This document shows positions 1-8,785 of a stretch of 24,742 bases of DNA, piece after piece. Numbering within the stretch: the stretch's first letter is position 1; every line of letters begins with the position of its first letter. The notes under the pieces were generated by a model that ran no database searches, was not told the DNA's origin, and was given only the letters and a program-made list of their open reading frames with translations. Both the position numbers and the translations under genes were made by a program. This DNA is from Chara braunii (Eukaryota; Streptophyta; Charophyceae; Charales; Characeae), in the NCBI GenBank assembly GCA_003427395.1, contig BFEA01000786.1, positions 379,925 to 404,666 of the forward strand, in the 5' to 3' direction.

Positions 1-2
1 GC

Positions 3-471
3 TTTCGTGTGAAGCTGCCCGACTACCTACGCCAGGCTCGTGTGCATGATGTCTACCACGTCTCGTTACTGCGTCCTTACCGCAGACCGTCTAAGTGTTT
101 CGCTGGACGACCATACGAGCGCCCTCCACCCATCATGGTGGACGGTCACGAGGAGTTCCTCGTTTCAGACATCATTGGTCGCCGAGTCACCGACGACAAC
201 CCTCCCCACGTCGAGTATCTCGTACGTTGGAAGGGTTACCTGGGAGCCCCTTGAGCACTTGCAGCACGCTCGCATGTTGGTGCGTGCCTATGACCGTGCT
301 CGTCGTGCTGGGTTCACTGCTCCTCCTCAGCCCACTGACCCTCCTTCTCCTCCGGCTGAGGAGACCGCTGAAGTCGAGCCTGCTCCATCTGAGGCAGACC
401 TTCAGCAGCAGCCGGATGCTTCTGAGCGTCCACAGCGCACTCGTCGTCGTCCTGCTCGATACGACGATTGA
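3..471 (+). pseudogene. Ty3/gypsy chromovirus pol, C-terminal end (integrase tail plus broken chromodomain)
   Basis: The reading frame enters from the left edge (codons begin at 3) with no start in the window. The first residues (KLPDYLRQARVHDVYHVSLL) are the typical integrase C-terminal stretch of Ty3/gypsy elements. A chromodomain follows: FLVSDIIGRR at about 168-199, then EYLVRWKGY at about 211-237. The frame then stops at 252-254. The expected continuation, TWEPLEHL, is in another frame from about 238 and runs on through a Pro/Glu-rich and Arg-rich tail to TGA at 469-471. The residues that normally separate WKGY from TWEP are missing, so a short deletion not divisible by three removed them and shifted the frame. 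The chromodomain normally targets integration to marked chromatin. This copy would lack it. Family assignment is firm; inactivity of this copy is inferred. Confidence 0.88.
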
Positions 472-1065
472 CTCTGACTTACCTTCCCACGTCTTTGACT
501 TCTCAATACTCCATCCACATCAGTTTTGCAACTTCAGCTCGTCGACGCTACGGCTCTTCCTCGACAGCATTCCGGACTTGTCATCGTGGACGTCATTGGC
601 AACTTCATGGACTTCATCACGATCAGCTCTGCCTACTTCAGACGTCGCCACTCTCTTACCACTCTACCCTGTACAGTACCCTGCTTGTGTCGCATGATGG
701 TCTCCCTTTAGCCGGGTTCCTCTGAGTTGGGCTCTCCCTTGGTATACGCATAGGCATCGGGATGGTCTCCCTTTAGCCGGGTTCCTCTGAGTTGGGCTCT
801 CCCTTGGTATACGCATAGGCCTCGGGACCGTAGCGTTGCCCTGGCTTCCCATCTTATGGATCTAACTCCGACTTCCCTCACTTTAGGAGTCATTTGCATG
901 ATTCCCTCACCCATCATCTTTCTACCCTTCGCCGACCCTCACGCCCTAGTTAGGCAGCCCCGCATGCTTCATCTAGGTGCGCCCAGTATACCAGGCTCCC
1001 CCTGTTCCTTTGCATGGTCGACCCTCCATAGCGGTCACCCCTTAGTCGAGCATTACCCGCCCTGA
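472..1065 (+). other. Untranslated 3' region of the plus-strand chromovirus
   Basis: This stretch lies between the pol stop codon and the likely 3' LTR. It is pyrimidine-rich, has no convincing coding sequence, and holds the 2 x 65 bp tandem repeat at 696-825. I could not find a clear polypurine tract, so the left LTR boundary is uncertain and the LTR may begin inside this stretch. Confidence 0.4.
696..825 (+). repeat. Two tandem copies of a 65-bp unit
   Basis: Unit 1 (696-760) and unit 2 (761-825) are identical except at one base (A756 versus C821). Both start GATGGTCTCCCTTTAGCCGG. The near identity indicates a recent duplication within the 3' untranslated part or LTR of the chromovirus. 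Confidence 0.95.
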
Positions 1066-1952
1066 TGGTGTTAGGGTCATTGGTTCTGTTCGCTCTCAGT
1101 TCCCTACCCTCCTTGAGCCTGATGACATGTGTCTCCCTGTTATCTATGTGTGGATGCCCTTAGGAGTTTTCGACCCCTAGGCTGCATTCGCCACCCTCAG
1201 AGACCATCCCACCCTTTGGTTTGCGACACACTTCTCATGTGACATATGATAGACGTGTTGTTGCTTTGTTGCTCGCAGACTGAGGCTACTCCCTCTGACA
1301 TTTCTAGGATTTAGTTGTTCTGCTTTTGCTGTTCTTAGGACTTATACACTAGTCAGTTGTTACCAGACTGAGGCTAGTGCCTCCAACATTCTAGGATCTA
1401 GTTGTCACTACTTTCTGCTTTCCTAGGACATGTATGTTAGTTAGTTGCTTCTGCTTTCACTTAGGCTGTTAGCTGTGACATTGCTGTTTTGTGACATTTT
1501 ATATCCTAGGTTGCATCGCATGGACTCAGCATGGAGCTTGCTCCGCATCCTAGACTACTCAGGTTTTNTNTNCTTTGGTAGAGTTCCGCTTCTTGGCGGA
1601 AGCATGTTTGTATCTAGGCGATCCATCACAGGCTGAGGATCGTGTAGCGGACCTCGGGTTGGCCTGTGAGACCAGCCCCTTGGCCTGTTCTCACAGGCCT
1701 GTGTTGTATTCGGGGTAGGCCAGTCCAGGCCGGTACCTCTGTCGGTACCAGCCAGTATAGTCCAGTCCCGTCAGTCCGCTGGGGTATACCCCAGTCATTG
1801 TCTATTTTCAGTCTCATTCTTCACTTGCACATTTTGGAGTACGTGCGTTGGAGTCTTGCGTGGGGAGCTGCGCTGTGCACCTTGCTCCCTCCTTCTTCCT
1901 CCATCTCCATCTCTGTCACCAGCGGAGCACCACACTTGGTGGGTCCGCTACA
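1066..1952 (+). mobile_element. Probable 3' LTR of the plus-strand chromovirus
   Basis: No coding frame is convincing here and the sequence has the look of an LTR. A TG-start candidate (TGTTAGGGTC) lies at about 1066-1068. A CA end at 1951-1952 sits directly before sequence that reads as a non-transposon gene. The partner 5' LTR lies outside the window, so neither boundary can be verified by comparison. Three isolated N bases (1568, 1570, 1572) lie within it. The right boundary is better supported than the left. Confidence 0.4.
1277..1450 (+). repeat. Diverged tandem duplication, unit about 85-95 bp
   Basis: The motif CAGACTGAGGCTA, followed by a CATT..CTAGGAT..TAGTTGT block and then CCTAGGACA/CTTAGGACT and TAGTCAGTTG/TAGTTAGTTG, occurs twice, starting near 1277 and near 1367. 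The two units differ at many positions, so the duplication is older than the 65-bp one at 696-825. Confidence 0.7.
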
Positions 1953-2748
1953 GAGGGAGAGTGGGCTGACGTGGTATATTCATGGCAATCGGCATTACTC
2001 TCTCCCACCAGAGGAGGCCCTTTCGAACATAGGGGACTGCGGGCTCCCTGGTTACTGGTTCCACAGTGTGAAGGAGCTGGTAGATATGGTGCTAGAGGAC
2101 TTGTCGGACCTGTACGACGACACTCCTGATCGTAGACGGGGGACTATGACAAGAAAGAAGATTAACATGGCGCTGGCGTCGTTGGAAGACCTTTCGAGAC
2201 GGAACAAGGTGAAAGCATGCAATGCGTTCAACTCAGGCGAAATGGCCAAGCACATCCAGGACCTGCCTCAGGCCAGCCGTTGCAAGACTGACGTTGATGC
2301 AAGTCGGGATTTTGCTCGCGCTCAAGGGTATCTGGCAATGCTGCGAGTGATAAAGAGCTCCCCACCGAATTCAGAGTACGTCAAGATCGCTGCTTCCATC
2401 CTTGCCGGCTTCGCCTCAAGCCTCTCCGTCCTTGCCTGGCAACCATCTCCAGGAAGAATCGGAGAAGGTTTCGATTCACAGCACCGCATACTCCGTATGC
2501 TGGAGGAAGACGACTTCCGCTAATGTACGGTCCACCTGCTCGACAGTTTGATAAAACAGTTCTCCACGAGCGTCTCAGACTCACAGCCGTGTGACAGTAC
2601 CGCGACCTTGGGGACGCATCTCTCTCTGCGATATGTTCCTTCGCTCATGCAGCAAGTGACATACACGCTCATCACCATGATCGCAAGACCCGTCGACTTT
2701 GCCCTTCGTGCCAGGCTGCAGGAGATGGTACGGCAAGGACAGACATGA
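1953..2748 (+). CDS. Unknown helix-rich protein, 5' part (two in-frame blocks split by a stop)
   Basis: From about 1954 one frame reads as an ordinary soluble protein (SLPPEEALSNIGDCGLPGYW, then LVDMVLEDLSDLYDD) as far as TAA at 2521-2523. The same frame continues directly (CTVHLLDSLIKQFSTSVSDS) to TGA at 2746-2748. Past the TGA that frame still looks coding for about 30 codons. I do not recognise the family. The protein appears mostly alpha-helical, with no signal peptide or membrane segment. The start is not defined because the frame opens into the retrotransposon LTR upstream. A pyrimidine-rich tract ending in CCACCAG (2010-2011) could be a splice acceptor, which would make this an internal exon. 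The stop at 2521 means either an unseen intron or a pseudogene. Confidence 0.5.
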
Positions 2749-4484
2749 CACAGGGGCAGGAATGCGGTGAGGTGCAAGTCAGTCATTGCATTCCAGGGGG
2801 AGACGAAGCAGCTGAAGGAAGAGGCGCCCAGCAGCAGATATACTATAAAATGCAACTGAGCAATAGTTTCACCACACTTTGTCCACTGGGGTGGTCTTTG
2901 GAGACAGAAATCCCTGATTTCCATGGAGCGGACACTGTCTGGGCGCAGGCCGTGAACTCTGCTCTACGTAGACTGGAAACGGTGGACATCCTGCTCGACG
3001 CTGCAATCAGATCGCCGAATCTGTCAAGCAGCATAGTGACCGACTGTGTCCGGACTCTATCCTCTCTCTGGTCCCGAAGGATGATCAAGTGGCATCGATT
3101 CGATGACGAACTGTTGAACGATTTCCCTCAGCCTATGGCCCTGATCGGCGACTTGGGGAGAGCGGATGACGTGAGAGCAAAGCTGAAGTTGCTGGTGAAT
3201 CGGTTTAGTGAATTTACTTCTGACTCAATGATCACGGCACCGTTCTGCAACCTGCACCTGGCTAAGATCCTCATCTCCCAGGGGATCAGGGATGTAGACG
3301 CACAGGTAGCACAGATTCTGCTGCAGTGTCTGTGCTACTGGAGGCAAGCTTTAAGCTCCAGGGAGCTCGACTGGTTTGCGTGCGAGACCATAGAGACACT
3401 GCGGGATCTGTTTGCAACATCAACGCAGCAGATCGCTCTCAAGCAGCAAATCTGGGAGTCTGTAGGTGGGGTCAGTTGCCTTACACTGATGCTCAATGCC
3501 GAGGTGAGTGTCAGTCGATCAGTCCGCTTCTTCGAGGAAGATCACCAATTCATGGATCATATGGTGAGGGTTCCGCACAGGAGGGAGAAACCCTGGGCCG
3601 ATGACGCTGGCACCCACGCCAATCATTGCGCGGCGGCTGCAGCACGACTCTTTGCAGAGCTGATCAAATCAAATGAGGTATTTGACATGCTGTCACAGCC
3701 GAGAGCCAATGAGGCATTTTTCGTGACCTTATTCAACAGCTTGCATTCCAATCTTGAGCTGCAAGTTGAGCTGCAACCCGAGCAGAGGGAAGGAGTATTG
3801 GTTCGCCCAGGTACGCATGGCTTGAGAACCTCCCCAGCGGAGCGGAACACCATACTTAGTTCCTTCCTCAATCAGTTCACAGGCATGGGGAATTTTCATA
3901 TCCTTCTATTCGAAATCCTTGAATCTATAGGAAACCCCGCCTGGCGGCCGGGTTTTGATTTGTTCAAGGACGCCATCTTTGCTCCTGCCATTGCCGGCAA
4001 GAGTCCAAAACACCAGCTGGAGCACTTTGAGAGGGCAGTAAACAACCTCCTAGCGAGGGTGTATGCAGCACGCATAACCTCTTACGTCATCCATCCCTGT
4101 GCCCACGAATCGCATCAGAACGATCACAGTTTTGTCTGCCATCATCTACTCCGCATCCTTCTTCCTTCCCTGGTCAAGCATTTTGTATTACGTGGACCCT
4201 TCCCTACACTGCCGACGTGTCTAGGGCTTGATGAGTGGCAGAACCGCCTGCATGAAGAGGCTGACAGCCTGATTGCCAAGGTGCTCGTCAAGGTTGTCCT
4301 GTGTCATGCATCAGTGCCTACAAGCAGCCCTGTGGCCACTGCCTTAGAGGATCTCTACCGTTGGGCAACAGATGTGCACGGGGAGGATAGGCAAGAGAGC
4401 CGAGATATCACAAGGCTTGTGGAGCTTGTACATGGTCTGAATCCAGGTGAACGTTTCGTGCGCCAACGCCCTCGTCTTCGATGA
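2745..4484 (+). CDS. Unknown helix-rich protein, main block (about 540 convincing codons)
   Basis: This is the longest non-transposon frame in the window, nominally 579 codons. The convincing part begins near 2850 (MQLSNSFTTLCPLGWSLETE). It continues through regularly spaced amphipathic helices such as VWAQAVNSALRRLETVDILL, LAKILISQGIRDVDAQVAQI and FVCHHLLRILLPSLVKHF. This spacing resembles an armadillo/HEAT-like helical repeat fold, but I cannot assign a family. Its frame differs from the preceding block, so an indel or splice lies between 2746 and about 2880. At 4446-4447 the sequence CCAG|GTGAAC is a fair donor site. The 12 codons after it (to TGA at 4482-4484) look random, so the true exon may end at 4446. 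No TATA or polyadenylation signal was identified. Confidence 0.55.
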   Translation: MTQGQECGEVQVSHCIPGGDEAAEGRGAQQQIYYKMQLSNSFTTLCPLGWSLETEIPDFHGADTVWAQAVNSALRRLETVDILLDAAIRSPNLSSSIVTDCVRTLSSLWSRRMIKWHRFDDELLNDFPQPMALIGDLGRADDVRAKLKLLVNRFSEFTSDSMITAPFCNLHLAKILISQGIRDVDAQVAQILLQCLCYWRQALSSRELDWFACETIETLRDLFATSTQQIALKQQIWESVGGVSCLTLMLNAEVSVSRSVRFFEEDHQFMDHMVRVPHRREKPWADDAGTHANHCAAAAARLFAELIKSNEVFDMLSQPRANEAFFVTLFNSLHSNLELQVELQPEQREGVLVRPGTHGLRTSPAERNTILSSFLNQFTGMGNFHILLFEILESIGNPAWRPGFDLFKDAIFAPAIAGKSPKHQLEHFERAVNNLLARVYAARITSYVIHPCAHESHQNDHSFVCHHLLRILLPSLVKHFVLRGPFPTLPTCLGLDEWQNRLHEEADSLIAKVLVKVVLCHASVPTSSPVATALEDLYRWATDVHGEDRQESRDITRLVELVHGLNPGERFVRQRPRLR

Positions 4485-4922
4485 TCGGTCGACAGCCGTC
4501 AATTGCCCGCCGTCGTCGTCGGGGTGGGGGTGCACGAGGACTGTGCGCGATGGAGTTGAGGACCGCCCGGTGGACAGACCAAACGACAGGTTGATACGGC
4601 CATCTCCTTCGTCGCCGCTAAGGCCCGGGCGAAGGAGTTCAGTGAACGACTGCTCGTACACGCCGCAGCCCGTCCCGCATAGCTTCGTGGCTGCCCACTC
4701 CTGCGTCGATCCGCTGCCCAACGACACGGTGCGTGGCCGTCTCTCCTCCTCCTCGTCTGATGAGCCGGGGAGTGGTTGCAAGTGCGGTGGCAATGCCTCA
4801 TACCCAACCCGCTGGGACGCCCTCCCAACGGTCGACGGGCTTCCCCTGCACGGCCTCCCGCCGACCTGATCCCCTCCGGACCTGGCGATTGCCTGTCGTG
4901 CCTCCGTCCTGCCGTCCTTCAT
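4344..4922 (-). pseudogene. Unidentified minus-strand reading frame, acidic/serine-rich
   Basis: A 192-codon minus frame runs from 4922 to a stop at 4344. The part above about 4447 has natural-looking composition: an acidic serine patch (LPGSSDEEEERRPRTVSLGS), then SFTELLRPGLSGDEGDGRIN. The part below 4447 is antisense to the plus-strand unknown gene and is probably not coding. The opposite strand of 4447-4869 is also open. I prefer the minus frame because of its acidic/hydrophobic patterning, but this is a judgement. No domain is recognised. It could be a remnant of a transposon-captured or tandemly repeated gene family. Confidence 0.3.
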
Positions 4923-5102
4923 CGAAGACCTTCTTTTGCCTCAACGCCGCAGTACGTTCCCGAGGATACACACGTGGAAGACAACCAAGAGGAGCAGCAA
5001 CAGGACAACCAGGAGCAGCAGCGGCAGCCTGCGGAACACGTCAGCCATGAAACAGTACACGACGACGGCAGCAGACGGAAGACAACGCGGGCGCCAATAT
5101 AA
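4776..5102. other. Ambiguous open stretch: Gln/Glu-rich on plus, Leu-rich on minus
   Basis: On the plus strand, 4950-5102 encodes a hydrophilic Gln/Glu-rich end (PQYVPEDTHVEDNQEEQQQD) with a stop at 5100-5102. On the minus strand the same bases, from ATG at 5048 down to the stop at 4941, encode a 35-residue peptide. It has MADVFRR before an almost unbroken Leu/Val segment, which would pass for a signal anchor. CAG/GAG repeats on one strand become CTG/CTC on the other, so at most one reading is real. I cannot decide between them. Confidence 0.3.
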
Positions 5103-5767
5103 CAGCGAAGTACAGTGCTGCAAACGGCTGTTCCAACAAACGGAAGGTGTCGTCTTCCATCACGAATGGCAGTGCGTCATTGGGAGAGACAGTGCCGCCT
5201 GAAATATTCCTATCTGCCGACCGTTGGGAGAATTCCCGCGGCGTGCCAAATGCAACGATGCGAGACGGCACCTTCTGGACGTCGGGGATGCCGGCAGGCC
5301 GCAAACGGTAACCGTTGACGATGAACCCTGTGAAGCTGAACGTTGGCGACCCAACATGTCCGTGGAGACGCAGGCAGGACCACCGATGGACCAGACGGGA
5401 TCGAAAAATGTCGTCGAGGGAGCTGCCGTCGACGCCCCGATTCTTTCGGAAGCTCGACCTCCAAATCGCCAAAATGGTTGTAGCCCTGAGGAATCCACGA
5501 GGAAATGTTTTCACATTTTCTTTTCGGAATCTTCCCCGAGGATGAGTGGAACGACCATTTCCTTGGGGATTTTTGGGCCCCGGGGAGTGTCGAACGAGCC
5601 CCATACTCACACGAGCACGCATTTTCATAAAATTGTGAATTGTAGGTGATTTTTTGAATCACAAGGGCTACGGTATCTTGCGTTTTCACGCAAATGGGCA
5701 CGTAAATGTCAGCGGCTTGGACATCCACGGGGTTACGTATTTTGTGGGAACCTCTGGAGGTCCCCAC
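5041..5767 (-). pseudogene. Decayed minus-strand coding region, two overlapping frames
   Basis: Two minus frames give protein-like sequence that hands over near 5440. The upstream one (start 5767) contains DIYVPICVKTQDTVALVIQK and later YNHFGDLEVELPKESG. The downstream one continues as GVDGSSLDDIFRSRLVHRW, then FIVNGYRLRPAGIPDVQK and GTVSPNDALPFVMEDD, and stops at 5041. A single-base frameshift between them would explain the switch. I do not recognise a family. The plus strand is also partly open here, so coding status is uncertain. The sequence above 5770 turns into AT-rich repeat, so the original 5' end is probably lost. Confidence 0.35.
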
Positions 5768-5872
5768 AATTGCGCATTTCTTTTAGACCTGTTTCTTTCT
5801 GGAAACAAAAAAAAAGAATTCGACGGTTGGTGGGTACATCTCGTAAGAACCAAAAAAAAAAGGGGAAATCCA

Positions 5873-6123
5873 TAAAACCTCCCCGCAAAGAAGCGTTTGT
5901 ATCCATTTGCCCCCAAACGGGGAAAAAGGTGCGGCAGGCCCCAAAATCACTTTTGGCATCATTTTTGCACCCTGCAAAACACTTTCCCGCCATTTTTACA
6001 CAGCGGTGTTTGCCCGCACAGCCAGGGGGTAAAAATGGCCCCAAAAGTGATTTGGGACCTGCGGCACTTTTTTTCCCGTTTGGGGGGAAATGGATACGAA
6101 GGTTTCGTCGCGGGGAGGTTTTA
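5873..6123. mobile_element. Foldback (long inverted-repeat) element, arms about 100 bp
   Basis: The left arm (about 5873-5975) and right arm (about 6020-6123) are imperfect reverse complements, and a 44-nt loop separates them. Shared blocks are AAAACCTCCCCGC, TATCCATTT..CCCAAACGGG, TGCGGCAGG/CCTGCGGCA and CCAAAA..CACTTTTGG. The arms extend weakly outward into poly(A) tracts (5852-5861, 6138-6147). No transposase frame lies inside. This is typical of a non-autonomous foldback or MITE element. Target-site duplications were not identified. Confidence 0.8.
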
Positions 6124-6301
6124 CGACTTTTCCCAACAAAAAAAAAACAGGAAAAAGGGATGGATTTTTCTGCATCGTGATGTGTGACCCCTCAGCCTGT
6201 ATAATGGCATTCCTAGAGCAGGTAGAGACTGTGTCCTTTCTGTTTTGTGATGTATACGAGTGTGTTGTGTGAGTGGGAAGTGCCATGTCATCACAAATTG
6301 G

Positions 6302-6350
6302 CTCACATATAATATGCGATTGTACGTGCTAGTGTGAGTATGCCCTGAGG
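6302..6350. repeat. Short inverted-repeat remnant ending GTGCTAGTGTGAG
   Basis: CTCACA at 6302-6307 and TGTGAG at 6334-6339 enclose a 38-bp unit. Its right side, GTGCTAGTGTGAG, is followed by TATGCCCTGAG (to 6350). The 24 bases 6327-6350 match, inverted, the sequence CTCAGGGCATACTCCCACCA... at 19834-19857. The same GTGCTAGTGTGAG motif ends the related elements at 8785 and 19948. Confidence 0.55.
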
Positions 6351-6442
6351 TGGACCAGCCGGATTATTGATGTACCCGACTATGGGATGCCTGAAATTAT
6401 GTTCATACCCAGCAGCCGCTGGGCCACAAGGGTCCACGTGGT

Positions 6443-6725
6443 GGGCATGAGCATAAGTTTGTGGTTGCCATCCAAAGCCAGCTTCTGGCTGTGGGTACAC
6501 CCGCAATTTTGCCAGCCCGTTTCTGGGCATGGGCATAATTTCGTTGCCTGGAACTCGGGGGCCTGCGGGACTGGGTATGCCTACAATTTCATGCAGGGGA
6601 AAGTCGGGTACTAAAATGCAAAGTTGAACGGGGCCGGGTATACATGCAAGTTGGGCACTGGGACTGGGTACAGCCGGTATTCTCACCTTTATGTGGGGTA
6701 CAGATGCAATTTTCCCTTTAAAAAA
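6443..6725 (+). repeat. Degenerate minisatellite, units beginning GGGTA/GGGCAT
   Basis: Units such as GGGTACACCCGCAATTTT, GGGCATGGGCATAATTTC, GGGTATGCCTACAATTTC and GGGTATACATGCAAGTTG start at 6443, 6493, 6525, 6573, 6606, 6636, 6666 and 6696. The last four are exactly 30 bp apart and earlier intervals are 32-50 bp. Consensus is roughly GGGTAyrcmygCAAttT. The units are strongly diverged, so the array is old. Confidence 0.65.
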
Positions 6726-6726
6726 A

Positions 6727-7222
6727 GACATGACTCCAGGTAGAATTATGAGGTCCCGGGCCTCATCTCCTGTTTAATGAACTGCTGCCACTGATTGTTC
6801 AAAGAAAAACAAAAAAACAGCATGACTGTGCCAGACTCCTGGTCGGATTTTCACCTACGAGTCGTTGATTACTTACTTCCACAAGTAATTTAACATGTAC
6901 TCCGTATCGGACAACTCGTCAGTTATCTTTCTTCTCAACCGTGGCCATGGGTAACCGCTTCTTAACCGCTTGTTGTCGTAAGTAACCGCCTGTTGTCGTA
7001 AGTAACCACAACCGCATAATACGCGCATATACACCATGTGCGAAAAATAGTCATTGTTGTCACGGGGTCCTTTTTTTTTTTTTTTTTACAACAGTCCCTC
7101 CAGTGCTAGCGATGCTGTTTAGAGCAGACATCACTAGCACCTGGGGAGAGGCTCCATCTATTGGTGGGGAGCGTCACCTGCTGGAAAATGGGTCCAGCGT
7201 CCCTTACACAGTTTGATACAGT
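6727..7222. other. Noncoding spacer with a T-tract and a stem-loop
   Basis: No credible gene. Besides the 20-bp repeat there is a T-tract at about 7071-7087. An imperfect hairpin follows, pairing CCAGTGCTAGCGATG (7100-7114) with CATCACTAGCACCTGG (7128-7143). Confidence 0.6.
6963..7010 (+). repeat. 20-bp tandem repeat, 2.4 copies
   Basis: TAACCGCTTGTTGTCGTAAG (6963-6982) is repeated with one change at 6983-7002, followed by a partial third unit TAACCACA. No coding context. Confidence 0.85.
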
Positions 7223-7811
7223 ATGATACATGACCTTCAATCCCAAAATTTGAGGCAATTTTCAGGTCACATTGGAGAGGCCCGCTACCCAAATGTGCTT
7301 TCTGCACTTTCTGGTGACCCTTTTCTCAGCAGCTTGCTGGGCCAGGGGAGGACCCTTTTTGACACCACCTCCAAAGGTGGTCTCAAATTACCTTTTAGGT
7401 TTTTCCTTTCTCCGTGAGGTATTTCATTCATGCATGAGGAAAACAGCCGTGAGTGTTAGGTCAGCATAATTGAAAAAAAGAAAACCTAAAAAACCGCTAT
7501 ATATTTTTTGGGGTAAGCAGTGTGACCACGTGCACTTCCTGGGAAAACCTTTGTCATTTTTCTACCCGAAAATGGTTGCGCGCGGGGGAGGTCCGCAAAA
7601 GAACCTTTGGGCCTCGCCACACCCATCCCGAAAACGGGAAAATGTTCGAGAGTGCTCTCGAACCTCTCGAACTCGGGAAATTGCAAAAAACGGTTGGAGA
7701 GGCCTCATCGCCGCACTGCGCTCTCGGAGGGGGCGCCTGCTTTGCCTGACACTTGTCCTTGGTCCGCGATGTCTCCCCGCACCCCGCATTGCTCATCGAC
7801 ATCATGGCACC
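7223..7811. other. Noncoding spacer with small hairpins
   Basis: Several frames are open but none looks like a protein. Visible structure consists of an ACCACCT/AGGTGGT hairpin (7364-7381), a CCCG-AAAA-CGGG stem-loop (7627-7638) and a 20-bp near-perfect palindrome at 7644-7663. Confidence 0.5.
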
Positions 7812-7942
7812 AAAGGAGGTGGAGAAGAAGAAGAAGAAGAAGACAGAGAAGAAGAAGACAGAAGAAGAAGAAAAAGGAAGAAGAAGAAGGAGAAGAAGAG
7901 GAGGAAGAAGGCAGAAGAAGAGGAAGAAGAAGACAGAAGAGG
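7812..7942 (+). repeat. GAA/GGA-rich purine tract (degenerate trinucleotide repeat)
   Basis: About 130 nearly pure-purine bases on the plus strand are built from GAA, GAC and GGA triplets. The Lys/Glu-rich and Leu/Ser/Phe-rich open frames on both strands are by-products of the repeat. Such tracts can form triplexes and cause replication slippage. Confidence 0.9.
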
Positions 7943-7964
7943 CATTTAACAGGAGGTGCAAATG

Positions 7965-8688
7965 AGCATTTGAATTCGAATGTTTCTATGCCTCCCTGGC
8001 TGGACCTCCATAGGCATACAGTGAGGGAAGATGATCCCACTGATTTTCCGCGATCACGGACCCTTGTATCTGGAACAAGATAATCAGGGGCGTCATTTTT
8101 TCCCCCAGATCAATACCCAGGCAGTTGCAGGTGCGCTGGACCTGGTTGCGATTTTGTGTTAATTGGCTCGCGTACTCGTGCGAAACACTGGGACGGGTCC
8201 TGATCATATGCAAGAACAAGCCAGCTGGGCCACCTGGCTTGTAGCCCTGGAAACACACATGCAAATTTGTGAAGGGCTTCTTTTAATTTTGCCCCCAGAC
8301 GAAGACGAAGATGCCGTATGGACCAGGATTTCATCTGGGGACCGGATTTCGGGATGGTTTGGAGTCTGGACCGTGTTCTTGCCATTGGATTATTAATGGG
8401 CATAATCCGCAGGAAACCAACATATGTCTGTGTAGGATCCTCAGAGACTATATGTGAAACAACTTCAGGCGGTTAGTATATTCACCTTGAAACAAGTTGA
8501 AGGTAGAGTCCATGCTATGTAGAGATACATAGAGTGCTACTAGTGTATGCATACTGAGCAACAACAGGCTCGAGCCGGCTAGTGGCCAACATAACAATTA
8601 GAATGTTATGCCACTGTGACAGGGTCCCACTCTTACCGACCTGCGAGGTGGCCGGGGAGTGTAGACAAAGGTGTCTTAGAGCATTATG
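7965..8688. other. Spacer with no recognised gene
   Basis: Open frames on both strands of about 8050-8400 (up to 97 codons) lack recognisable motifs. Nothing else stands out. Confidence 0.4.
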
Positions 8689-8785
8689 CTCACGTTAGGA
8701 TTTGTTTCTGGAGGTGATTGCAGTCAGATTCGTCCAGGGGAGGCCGTAATTGCAGCAGATACATTTCGGAAAGTGCTAGTGTGAG
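8689..8785 (+). mobile_element. Small MITE-like repeat, copy A (97 bp)
   Basis: It starts CTCACGTTAGGA and ends GTGCTAGTGTGAG. The inner part is GCAGTCAGATTCGTCCAGG, GAGGCCGTAATTGCAG and CAGATACATTT, in the same order as the copy at 19843-19948. The ends are roughly complementary (CTCAC...GTGAG). There is no coding capacity. Target-site duplications are not evident. Confidence 0.6.

Noticed and set aside
5770-6187. Open frames inside the foldback element
   Set aside because: Frames on both strands and in both arms give similar peptides because the arms are inverted copies; none resembles a transposase.
7801-7965. Lysine/glutamate-rich protein frames
   Set aside because: They are translations of a GAA/GGA purine repeat; all three frames and the antisense are open for the same compositional reason.
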